The notes under the pieces: generated by a model
What the model saw: the letters and a program-made list of their open reading frames with translations, nothing else
Told to the model about the DNA's origin: nothing
The model's database searches: none
Program-made: the position numbers and the translations under genes
Shown here: positions 13,027-37,799 of the stretch, one piece after another
Layout: each line of letters begins with the position of its first letter
How positions within the stretch are numbered: position 1 is the stretch's first letter
Assembly (NCBI GenBank): GCA_959347315.1
Contig: OY365819.1
Span: forward strand, 20,932,637-20,996,636
Origin: Bimastos eiseni
Taxonomy: Eukaryota; Annelida; Clitellata; Crassiclitellata; Lumbricidae
Reading direction: 5' to 3'
DNA length: 64,000 nt

Positions 13027-13141
13027 CATCATCATCATCATGATTATTATTATTATTATTATTATTATTATCGTGATTATTATCATGATTATTACTATTT
13101 CTATTATTATTATTATTACTTTAATAATTATTATTATTTTA
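12966..13141. repeat. (TTA)n microsatellite with CAT interruptions
   Basis: About 175 bp of TTA/ATT repeats with a block of CAT at 13026-13041. The same TAA/TTA unit flanks the LINE cluster at 42-46 kb, but here no LINE end is attached. Confidence 0.9.
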
Positions 13142-15230
13142 TTTTTTGCCCTGAAGTAGGCTACCCGCGTCACCTTCGCTCCACAGGGATATACGTGAGC
13201 TAGGCTTGCTTATCTGCGTTCCCAGGCGGAATCCCGTCGCTATTGTTGCAGCCTCGTCATCCATTCTCACACCGATGAGCTGCATTTCCTGTTTTTAATA
13301 ATTATTATAATATTTATCTTCCTTTATCTACCAAGCTGACAATCCGCATCAAATAACATTCACATACACATACAAAGAACAGAATAAAAATGAAAGTTAT
13401 CCAATAAAAGTAAATGATGTGGCCTATTTTTGCTATTACAAAAATAAAACTCTGGTTGTAAAATAACTATTGTCTTTAGGAGGAAGATGAAAGGGGCGAG
13501 GCTTGGGTCGTAGGTTGTTGGAACACCGTACAATTGGAGGAAATAGAGATATCAAGACGTGGGTATCAGACGCCATCACGGCACGTAGGAGTCGGACGTC
13601 AGTCTCCCTAGCAAGGGCTTCCACAGAGCCGATACAGAGGGAGAGGAACTGGAAGCGTTTCAATCTGTGGCTTTGAATCTGTCAGAGTCATCCGTGCGTG
13701 GAGTGATGAATTCGCAAGTTCCTGTTGTTTTCCAACCGATTCTATTGGTAGTATAAATGCATGCATTTCAGTAGACAGTAACTATTACTACTAGAAGTGG
13801 AGGACAATAGGTTCTTACTTAATGCGTCTGTGAATTTCAGCTTCTCTATGGTCCCTATGATCGCTGTATGTCAACCAAATCAAATCAAATGTGTTTTACT
13901 GTAATCAGTAAGGGATTACTTAGTAATCCTAAGTAATCAGTGAGCTAACAGTAGAAACCAGGAAGATAGAAGGCGATGACGCAGATGCACGACTAACTAT
14001 ACAAGACCACCATCTCTCAGCAGAAAGGAAGTCTAGAGCTTACTAAAGTCTCTTTGGTTTTCCTGTGCACCAGGTTTGAGCTTGCAGTCTGTCTAAGATA
14101 TCGAAAGATTCCTTAACTGCAGTCCAATTAGTTTGACCATATGTCGTTAAATCTGCTCATTATCCCCACTGTGAAAGCGATATTTGGTCTTGCAGCTTGT
14201 GCTTCATACATTGGACCATATACAAACAGCCTCTTGTAATTGATTTTGTTCATCTCCTCCTTTTCCGTTTCACTGCTTTGAAGAGATTCTTCCCAAGTAA
14301 GTGTAGTGCGCTCATTCATCTTGAAACGATCAATAACTTGTTTAAAATATTTACCTTTATCAAGGGATATTGTTCTTTTAATCAAAATCCCTTTGAATAC
14401 GTATGTCTACGCAATATTTGCTCCTTAACATCTTAACAGCCACTATATCTGAATATATATTTTTGCAGAGCACAAGAACTTGTGCTCACAAGAACTCGTG
14501 GCCAAGCAAACAATTGAACAATTATACTGTTAAAAACTTTAACATTAATTTCGTCATCACTTGATGTCTTCTTAGAAAACTAAAATGCTTGCGATTTTGA
14601 ACAGTTACTAGTTATTGATTAACGTCAACATCGATTCCAGTTAAACTCTTAGGATCGCACAATAAACGCTGTGATAAACGACTAAAATTTATATCGTCAT
14701 CACTTGTTGTAAGAGAACACAGTTCAAGAGAAGGCTGAGTGTTTTCCAAGATGACAAAGTTTACGTGTTTTGTGCAGACCATCCTGAATCCACAACAGTC
14801 GTTGCTATAGACAAATTTAATTGACCGATTAATCTGTTGTGCAAGAAATACTATTTTAGACACACAGACGAACTTATAAACGATCAAATCCAAGCGCCGT
14901 TCTTATCCTTGGACACTTGACCAGACGTCTGAACTGATCACGACAAGATCTATCTTGTCTCCACGTAGGCCCACGTGTGGTCATTGATTGATACTTCAGT
15001 ACTCGATGCGTCAGTAAGTTCTGACGATAGTCGCCTAGACAAGATGTCTGCGATAAGTAACTAACCGATAACGATACCCTGAAAGATGATCGAGTTAAGT
15101 GTTAGACGAATTAAGAATGGCGATACATGTTCCAAATCAGGCACACAGATGCGTGTTGACTTCAGTTAATTCTACTGGTTTTCGGACTTCCTGTTGCTTG
15201 GAGACTCGCTTTGCTGAGAGGACTAGGATT
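13142..15230. other. Long intergenic stretch, no gene recognised
   Basis: AT-rich with scattered short open frames on both strands (13436-13663, 14128-14385, 14612-14893) that show no domain. A short near-palindrome GCACAAG/CTTGTGC sits at about 14470-14485. Confidence 0.4.
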
Positions 15231-15239
15231 TCGACCGTC

Positions 15240-15480
15240 GCACTTAGTGGCCCGAGATACTTCGGTCGGCATATGGGGAAAGAAGGGAGCTGCATGGAGA
15301 AAGAACTGATACAAAGAACAGTCCAGGGAAAACGGGTGAGGGCAGACCAAGAATGGCATTATGGACAACATTCGAACATGAACTTGACTGACAGTGGAGC
15401 AGCTCACAAGGCGGAGGACAGACGTGAAGAATGGAGAAAGGCCGTTCATGATGCGGAAAAGCCTCGATAAGAGGATGACT
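15240..15480 (+). mobile_element. Remnant of a LINE ORF2 C-terminus
   Basis: Frame 15099-15470 contains a YFGRHMGKEGSCMEKELIQ segment, a TVQGKRVRADQEW segment and AEDRREEWRKAVHDAEKPR before TAA. This order (YFGH..RK..C.EK, G.R.RGRP.W, EDR..WR..VH.A..PR) is typical of the extreme C-terminus of non-LTR retrotransposon proteins. Only this tail remains and the RT domain is absent. It is a different lineage from the LINE at 6965-9245. Confidence 0.6.
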
Positions 15481-15644
15481 GAAGACACACACACTTAGTG
15501 ACCGACTCTTCCTCCTCTGCGCTTGATGCAACACTTGATTCGCAGGCTGTTAGCGATCCTGCGCAAATAGCATTATTTTCTATGAGACTTATTTGAATTT
15601 ATACCAAATTATCTGCCAGTAATATCAGTATATACAAAGATGAT

Positions 15645-15753
15645 CTCAGCCAGTATCACCAAATACTATTTGATGCTACTGGCTGAGTTATAGTTGAATA
15701 AATATGATATCAGGCCTAATATTATTAGGCCTGATATCATATTTACCCAACTA
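15645..15753. repeat. Two adjacent hairpins
   Basis: Hairpin 1 is 15645-15687: arms beginning CTCAGCCAGTA and ending TACTGGCTGAG, imperfect over about 21 bp. Hairpin 2 is 15691-15720 paired with 15724-15753: 30-bp arms with two mismatches, the inner 21 bp perfect, and a 3-base loop. Each inner arm carries the GATATCAGGCCTAAT sequence. This could be a foldback element or a transcript hairpin. Confidence 0.85.
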
Positions 15754-15794
15754 AAACAGTGTAATGTTCAGATGTCAAAATAAAAAATTTAAAA

Positions 15795-15962
15795 ATGTCT
15801 TTTATTTATTTATTCTGAAATTTGATCCTGCCTCCTCCCAACATTTTTACTCAGAAGTGCACGCGCCTCGACCGCGCAATTGCAGCTGCACAGTGACTCC
15901 CCGGACGAAGATCGAATCCGCTCACTCGGGCCGACCGCTCTAACCATTCAGTCACCGTCTTT
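15795..15962 (-). mobile_element. tRNA-derived SINE (copy A)
   Basis: On the minus strand the head reads GAATGGTTAGAGCGGTCGG (A-box-like) and GGATTCGATC (B-box-like). The body is shared with copies at 34.7, 38.8, 47.3, 48.7 and 52.9 kb, ending ATCAAATTTCAGAATAAATA. It is shortened between the tRNA head and the body. From 15963 to 17512 I recognise no gene, apart from a GCGCTATATAA LINE-tail motif at 16690-16700. Confidence 0.7.
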
Positions 15963-17512
15963 TGCTCTAATGGAGTGATTATCATCCGCATCATTTCACA
16001 GGCCAACAACGGAGACAGCAGCAAAACTGGTGATTTGCAAAATATGCCAAGAAGTCAGTTCCTTCAGCCGACCGTTTTCTACCGTTTCCTCCTTTGACTT
16101 AATTAATAACATAGGAATGAATTTAATTTAAACACACCTTACTAGTTAATTTTACTGACCTTACTAAGGCTGTCTTACTACACTTTTGGTTAATATGCAG
16201 CAGTTATGATGACCTCTTCGCAAATTGGACGTCGTTCGATTGCAATTCAGTGCTTCAGTGCAGTTACTTTCCATTGCATTTTGCTTCACCTCCATTTATT
16301 AACTTCTGACATCTTTAAACAAGCAAAGACGATATCTATAACCTATCGGGTAAATAATAGGCCTAATAGGAATTACAGTAATACACGTGTAACTTTACTA
16401 TGAACTTAGGCCTATTGAACTTTAGAAATGACAACGACGATTATGATGACGAACGGATGAAGATAATGATGAAAAAGACAGTTATAATTATAATTTGAAT
16501 TTTTTTTACATCGGGGTTTACAAAATAAGTATATTCGTTTGAAATAAGCGTGCACATTTATGATTGATAGATAACAGAAAAGCGCAAAACTAGTTGCGCG
16601 GTCTGTATACTAGATGTCACTTATTGACTCTAAAATACTATAAATTGATTTCAGGAACATCTGTTCCTCTATAGCTAGTACTGTAAGAAGCGCTATATAA
16701 ATAATCAGATATGATACGATACAATGGTACTTAACAATTCACACAGTGTAGTGGTTTGCGGTGTTACATTCCATATATTTCAAACACGAATATTTATCTA
16801 AAATATAAGGTAAGTAGCCTAAGTAAACAGGTTCAATGCATTTGTAAAGATGTCTCCCAGTATCTCACATAAATGATCTGTAAGCGCAAACATAAAAACA
16901 CCAATTCGACTACAATACATATTATAACCTCCCAACCTGCTAAGTATTATTAAACACTTGAAACACCTAGGAACCAAGAAAGCCAAACCTTGAGTTAGTT
17001 CCTACAAATAGCAGAGAGATACTCTGGGAGCAGCAGGCTAGCAACAGGCAGATTGGGGCTGACAGTTCCTCAAGTTACAGTTTACGGGACACACGTCCTA
17101 TGGATCCTGACTCTAGTCATGCGCCACCACACGGCCAACACCATCATCATAACAATTACCATAAGCAGGGAGGCGCTGTATCCTCGCCTTTATCTGCCAC
17201 TGGAAGAACATAGCAGATCGGTTACTGAGGAAATGATCTGATATAGCGCCTATGCAAGGCTGGTCTACCAGACGTGGCTTTTGCGGGCGCTGAGAAATTT
17301 GTGAAGGTCTAAACTACAAAAACGTTGTAATCTAATGAAATAGTGAAGTAAGCGAATGCCTCTCAATGGCAGCTTAACAAGAAAGATAAGACATTTTTAT
17401 CTCGTGCAAGACCACTTATACACCACTTGTCACAGACGGCGACACAAGAAGGCCATGACAATTGATATTTAAAGAAAACGACAAACATCGCACATCAAGA
17501 ACAGAGCGAAAG

Positions 17513-31130
<13,618 letters not shown>

Positions 31131-31990
31131 GCCTAAGAGCCACACATGCTACAGACATCTGACAAGTGACATCTACCGTTTAGATGCAGAATTGACAATG
31201 AACATTTTTCTAGTTGCTAATTTTAGAGGCCTACATTCCTTAAACACAACCAGCATAACCTATATATGAGCATATAAATAGCATATTATTTTTAAGTGAA
31301 AATGTTAATGACAAATCAATTGCCAAGTGAACCGATGAAAATTAAAACGATAATCGAGTGTTATTTTCATATACACGTTGGTGTCTAATGACCTCCTAAT
31401 TGTTAAAATGTTTTTCCAAACTATATTAAAGTTATTGAACTTCCGAGCTACATTGAAAGAAACCTAGTCGTTGACGAGTTTCAGCTTTAACGTCATTTAA
31501 ACAATTCTATTAAGTGTCACGAATCACCGGAAACCACGAGGAGACATGCGTGGGTCCCACCACCTGGAACAGTCTCCGCTTCCTGTTCTCCATTTGGCTA
31601 TGTCTTGAGTCAGGAGCGTCTCTGATATCTAGTGGCGCTCTAAGTATTCCGTTTAAAAAAATTACAATTTATAATTGCATGGGTTATATATTTGAAATTG
31701 CCTCATCCAACTACGCGAAGCTGAGCTTACATGTGCACTTGTAGCTCCATAGAGCATGAGCATCTTAACCTTTCTACACGGCTTCTCCAAATGACGATGA
31801 ATAAATCCATAACATAGACTGTATACTTGACAAATGAAGTGTAGTATGTATACTATCGTAATCGCTAATCTCAACCTTTCTACAGCGCCCACAAAAGCGG
31901 AGTCGCGGGAATCAGCTTAATCACAGGTGCTTAATCAAAACAGAATCGATAGGCATGGGGTCAAAATCCAGAAAGTCAGGCAAGTAGACG
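31131..31990 (+). other. 3' flank of the EGF gene, nothing certain
   Basis: Holds the presumed 3' UTR (ATTAAA candidates near 31341 and 31425). A short frame around 31545-31600 reads VGPTTWNSLRFLFS, faintly like the C-terminus of LINE proteins, but it is too short to call. Confidence 0.4.
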
Positions 31991-31991
31991 G

Positions 31992-32871
31992 CTAAGGTGG
32001 ATGATGTTTGAAGTTGAAACGGCGAGCGAGGGAAGGGGCAGAGAAGGAATCAGGATAGGATTTGGGAAAGAACAATGCTTTGAGTTGTGAGTGAAAAACC
32101 TGTGGAGAGATAGCAAGAGGTGAGGTGTTTGTGAGTTCGTAGGACGGATCGGATATTTGTCTTAATGCTGGAGGGAGTTTGCTCCAAAGAGAGGGGACAG
32201 CAATGGCTATGAAGCGATTTGCAAATTTGAGTGATGAAGTGACGGGAGGGCGAAGTAGTGAGAGGATGGAAGGGGATTGGGTTGAACGTTGTGGTTGAAC
32301 GTTGTGGTTGAACGTTGTGGTTGAACGTTGTGGTTGAACGTTGTGGTTGAACGTTGTGGTTGAACGTTGTGGTTGAACGTTGTGGTTGAACGTTGTGGTT
32401 GAACGTTGTGGTTGAACGTTGTGGTTGAACGTTGTGGTTGAACGTTGTGGTTGAACGTTGTGGTTGAACGTTGTGGTTGAACGTTGTGGTTGAACGTTGT
32501 GGTTGAACGTTGTGGTTGAACGTTGTGGTTGAACGTTGTGGTTGAATCGTGAACAAATGACGGAGATAAGTGGGCCGTGCGGATTGCAGTGTGCTGTAGG
32601 TGAGTGAAATGACCTTATATTCGATCCGTTCAGGTATTTTGAGCCAGTGAAGTGATTTGAGAGCAGGAGTGATATGGTGATGCTTTGGGGTTTTGTTGAC
32701 AGCACGGGTGAAAGCATTCTGAATGACTTGGAGGCGGTTTATTTGGGTGGTGTCTACATTGAGGAAAAGGGAATTACAGTAATCCAAATGGAAATTTAGC
32801 GTGAACGGTCCGTATCTGTTTCGTTGAAGACGAGTGTGTCTTAGTCGCAAATGCATACAGATTAAAATCAA
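31992..32871 (-). mobile_element. LINE RT C-terminal fragment split by a minisatellite
   Basis: Upstream of the array (32871-32550) the minus frame reads LDYCNSLFLNVDTTQINRLQ, then VIQNAFTRAVNKTPKHHHIT and LHWLKIPERIEYKVISLTY. This is the conserved region after the RT thumb in L2/CR1/Rex-like LINEs. Downstream of it (32280-32000), in another frame, are VPSLWSKLPPALRQI and FHSQLKALFF, the usual C-terminal block. The two halves are one element interrupted by 13-bp repeats at 32280-32546. Confidence 0.8.
32280..32546. repeat. 13-bp minisatellite inside the LINE
   Basis: Unit GGTTGAACGTTGT (13 bp), about 20 nearly identical copies. As 13 is not divisible by 3, every minus-strand frame encodes the same 13-residue repeat, which produces long false open frames. 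Confidence 0.95.
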
Positions 32872-34223
32872 GCTGTCAATCTTTCTTATTTTCGTCTTCC
32901 TTATTATAAACGTTTTGAAACGACAGTTCTCATGAGCTTCATCTAGCCATCAAACAGCAGCCTAATGGTATTAGCGATTAATTTAAGCAAAACGGACACA
33001 AGGAGAGTGGGGTAGCACAGAATAGGCGTCACATAAATAATAAAGCAACAGTTTCAATAACTCAAGCGTGACGCACGAATACAGATTTAAAAACAATTGC
33101 TGTTCAGTATTTTTTTTAAATACAGAAAAACGACGCCATTGTGTGCGCCAAGTAAACTACCTAAAATTAAGAGATTACGATTCCAGACTTGTCTTGCCAG
33201 TCCAGATAATAAAGTCAATAAGAAAAGAAAAAAATGTTCTATGCCAGAAGAAGATAATGATGAAGAAAACGAAACAAAATTAGAACAAACCGAAGACGAT
33301 AAATTCACTACGAGAAGACGCCAAATAAAGATATGAGAACACAGAGGCCAACATTTCCGAAAACTTAGTATTCTATACAAATGAGAGGTCAACACACTGG
33401 TTGTGTTGCTTTCGAATTCTTCCATTTATGTTACAAGAAATTCAAAACCATATTGTGTAAAATAACACGTAGTTGCATCGTAGTAAGACGTTCAAGATAC
33501 CTAGTGTTAAGTAAGTACTTTGGATCTGAGAGTGTTGGCTGGCATCTTCTTGTATCCCTGAATGCTACTGGCAGGCGTTGCAGAGAGTGTGAGAGAACAT
33601 GTAAGGGATGGAGTTCACCAACGTATTGCTGCCTTTCCTCTTAGAGTCGCTTGCATTGGAAGCGATTCAGGCTAGAAGAAGCGCTTTATAACTTGTCAAA
33701 TGCAATACAATGCAATACAAATAGAAAAATGTGGATCAATTACCATGTTAATGGCGAACACCAGTCGACTAAGTCGCTTGGATCGATATCTTTAAAATGG
33801 TTTTGTGAGTCAACAAGAAACGCCCGTTGCGTTATTAATACTAATAAGACATTTTGAGAGACTCGCGTTGGAAGCACTGCTGTAAGGCGTGTGCTTACGT
33901 TGTTGGTCTCTTAGAAATCCGATTTAAGCGTAAGATTTAGGCTAGGACTTTTGATCGAACACAGAGTTACAGTGAAAAACGAATAAATAAAAGAGTTCTT
34001 TCGGTCTCTTCGATCGATGAAAGTGTTTTCGGTGATTGGTGAACTCTATAATTGATTAAATCGGACGAATTGAACCCTGGAGTAGTCTATTGCTGAACTA
34101 TGACCTACTTGCGGCAATCTTACAAAGCGGAAGAAATTGATTTATCCAATTCCATTACTTCGAGCGTAAGTCTACTCCACGTTAAAGGAAGGCTTTCCTA
34201 CCATAACGTCGCATCTCTGTTTG
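32872..34223. other. Intergenic stretch upstream of F-box gene copy 1
   Basis: No gene recognised. A LINE-type tail (GCGCTTTATAACTTG followed by AATACAATGCAATAC) ends at about 33720, preceded by decayed sequence from about 33540, probably a degraded retroposon. Confidence 0.4.
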
Positions 34224-34231
34224 TGACGTCA
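34224..34231. promoter_or_regulatory. CRE-like palindrome upstream of F-box gene copy 1
   Basis: TGACGTCA, 275 bases before ATG 34499. The same palindrome lies 242 bases before the ATG of the paralogue (46821-46828), in a flank that is otherwise partly diverged. It could bind CREB/ATF-type bZIP factors (established for the motif; not shown here). Confidence 0.4.
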
Positions 34232-34498
34232 TAATATAGATTTTGACATCGCCGTTATTACACTTAAAAGCTATAGGCCTTTAATAGTCTGATTAGTTTA
34301 GTATAGTCTGAAATAATGTATTTCTTCGAGTTCATTTAGTAGTTGAGCAATTGGACTTGAGTTTGTTATTCTCTAATGATTTGCTCAGTACAAACCGACA
34401 ACCGATTGATATTTCCTTTTATTATAATTGTTGTTAATTGCGGTGAAAGAGAGAGAGAACGTTTCATCTTCTGCTGATTCTGCTGCTTCCCTTAAGCT

Positions 34499-37400
34499 AT
34501 GTCGAAGAAACGAACATCACCTGAATTATCTAGTGAGGACGAGGAATCCAATGAAACCCCTCCATCTGACTGTAAGTATATTCAAGGAACTTCTTTACAC
34601 TCAAGCATTAGGCCTATATTCACTCTGTCTACAAGAATCGTTTGGCAATACTTGTTAGAATCATTTAGACTAGTATCAGCTCAGTTATGTGTATGTATGT
34701 TCATGCATATTCCACGACCAGTTCTTTATTTTATTTATTTTTATTCTGAAATTTCATATCGCCCTTCTTCCAACATTTTATCTCAGAATTGCACACTCCT
34801 CGACTGCGCAATTGCAGTTATACTACAGAGCGATTGTGCGCGAAGGACTTGCTCAAGGTCCCTATACTGCGACACAGTGACTGACGCCTTGGACGAGGGT
34901 CGAACCCGCTCACTAAGCGCACGCTCTAACTAATCGGCTATCGTGCCACTTTACATTGCCTTAAATTGTTTAATTAGATAATAATTAAAGAATAGTAATT
35001 TGTGTAATATCTTTGTATTTCTTTTTTAGCAGCATTTCAGCATCGACTCGATGCTAAACGCTCCAAACTTACCTCATTCAGTGACACAACGGTAAGAAAC
35101 ATTGTATTGACAATTATTCAGATCACAAAATTCTCTTGATCTAAGCGTTTCTTATATGAATATTGTGGTTTATAAACATTTATTTTCCATGCATCTTTCT
35201 CATTAAAACAGATTCATTGTTGCTGAAGAATGAGGGAAGTAGGCCTTAGACAGAACAGTGATTTATTCATAAATAGGTCTACGTCATAGGCCTATCCCAA
35301 GACAAGGTCGAATTTATACTCTACAGACGTCTTTGCGACAGGTCTACTTGAGCGATATCTATTTCTTTTCCGTGGCCTTTTCTTAGAGTAACTGGCATTC
35401 AGCGGGCTTTATTTATTTGGCAATGCAATCTTTGGTAGGATTCTAGTAAACATTGATGCACAAGTCAAATTGTGATTGGAAAATGTCTGAAAATAATAAA
35501 ATCCCATTGATAAAACTAAATTTCTAAAATGCTTGCCTGCACCAAGCCAAAAAATGTGCAAAAATGAGTTTTAAGATTCATCTTTGTAAACGTTTGATTT
35601 CTCAGTTTATTAGATTTCTTTCGATAATTCATGGATGCGCCATTTAAGCTGTGAAATAAATAGATTGTCTGATGTTGCGTCCATTTTAAACCCCGCAAAC
35701 AGTGGTCTCATTTCTCATCCATGTGTACCGACCGGATCTCCACATATTTACAAATGAATATCTTAGACCTAAGACAGGCTATGTGGCGAATCTGCTACAG
35801 ATATAATCGCTAATTGTTTGTCATATACGCATGTGTGAAACAAGGTGTGTATGGTTGAGTATTGAAAGAAATCATGTATTTAGGGCATTTAGGTTACGTG
35901 CTCATGGAGTATTGGTTGAGGTGGTGGATCTCAAAATCGAGGTTCCAAATCTTTGGCGAGATCCAAATCTTCCAAATTCGGCGAGACATCGGTGAATTTA
36001 ACCACTGTCTGCAAAGGCCAGTTGATGTTGAAAAAGTCATCCATTTAAGTAACTGTGGTGCTTATAAATCATCTTAAAGAGTCCCTCAACTTTGTTTGTC
36101 TTATGTTGGCGAGCATGAAGGAAATGCCTAAACATTATGTGATATATTATAATTGTAGTTGCAGGACCTACCGTTCGAACTACTGGAATGTATTCTTGTC
36201 AAAGTCGTAGTTATGGAAGTGAAGAGTATGAAGCTGGTCAAAAGTGTGTGGAAAGAAAAGGCTAATCTTGTGATAAGTCGACTTCAAACTGTCTGTTCGC
36301 AATGGAACATTGTCCTTAGGACCAACTTCTTTCGGAATGAACTTCACAGAAGCCTGGACGGCACTGGTTAGTTCTTTAAACAGGAAATTAGCTTTATTCA
36401 ATGCATGTAATACTATGGCCTACTCAGAGTTGTCCATGGGTCGAATTTTCATGACACTACCCGACCCATTGAAAATGGACCTGATCCGACCCGCCCTTAG
36501 TGCTAACTTTACTAAAATTATCTAGCGCCAAATTCTAATGTCGTAAAAACGCAGCACAGTCAGACGCCGTAATATGATTATAATATTGATTTTGTGAGAA
36601 CTTACATGTATCAGGGAAGAGACATTTCGTTTATTCAATTTATTTTGGCCTGAACTTACTTCTAAATAAATATATGGAAAACAATTCCGGATATTATTTG
36701 GTACGTAAGAATCCGCACAGCATGTCCCAACGTTGCCTCAGCTAACTTACACGCTTGTAATAAATGCCCTGACCGTTCGTTTTTTCATAATGTTGCGTTA
36801 TGGACCTAGGGGACTTGAGCGGCTTACCAGGACAGCTTTTCCCTAGAGCCCGTGGAGTACGGCACCCGTTGTTTATCAGGTGACTGATCGACGACCTTGT
36901 TCTTCTTCAAATTTTATTACAACACTCTGCGAACGAAAACTTAACTGTCAGCAAACTAGTCGGCACTGTCCGCTACTAAACTGCACTGTGTGCAAAGAAA
37001 CTGCATAGACGCCATTTGAACTGCACTGTCTGCAACGAATCGCACGGTCGGACTGTCTTCGACGAACGAATTGTCTTTTCTGTCGACTTTCCTTTCTTCT
37101 TCTTCGCTTTGCTATTGAAGACTGCTGCACTCTCGAAGACTGCGGTGACTCCCTGGTTGACTTCAGAGGACTCAACTCTCTCGAAGGCTCGACTCGCTCT
37201 TCTCGACCAATCAAGACTCGACGACTGACGACTCGACGACTGAAGACTCTCCCCATTCTTCTCGACGACTGAAGACTCTTGACAACTGAAGGCTCGACAC
37301 TGAAGACGACTGAAGACTCTCCCCGTTCTTCTCGACGACTGAAGACTCTTGACGACTGAAGGCGCCACTCTGAAGACGACTCTGAAGACTCGACTCTATA

Positions 37401-37746
37401 GACGAGAGCAGGCAGAGGATTTTTTATAGGCCATACGCGGGGGTCGACCCAGCCCGAAGGTCGGCCCAGCCCGAGGTTGGCTGAGGCACAGAAGTCTGCC
37501 CAGCCAGAGGTTGGTCGAGCCCGAGGTCGGCCCAGCCCGGAGGTTGGCTCAGCCCTGAGGTCGGCCCAGGCGCTGAGGTCGGCCAGCCCAGAAGTAGGCC
37601 CAGCCCTGATATTGGCTGAGGTGATTTAAAAAAAAAATAATAACAACTCATCTTTTTCAACGTCTATCTATTTGTATACAACGTTTTAATGCAGTGGCAT
37701 TCAGGGGGTCTTTTGTTCAGCCCGATGGGGACGAACACCTATAACA

Positions 37747-37799
<53 letters not shown>

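Noticed and set aside
31545..31600. VGPTTWNSLRFLFS segment as a LINE end
   Set aside because: Only about 14 residues are similar and there is no tail sequence; kept as a remark in the flank entry.
36948..37368. Ser/Arg-rich frames inside the 2.2-kb hAT-type element as a possible transposase
   Set aside because: They translate tandem GACGACTGAAGACTCT repeats and show no hAT dimerisation or catalytic motif.
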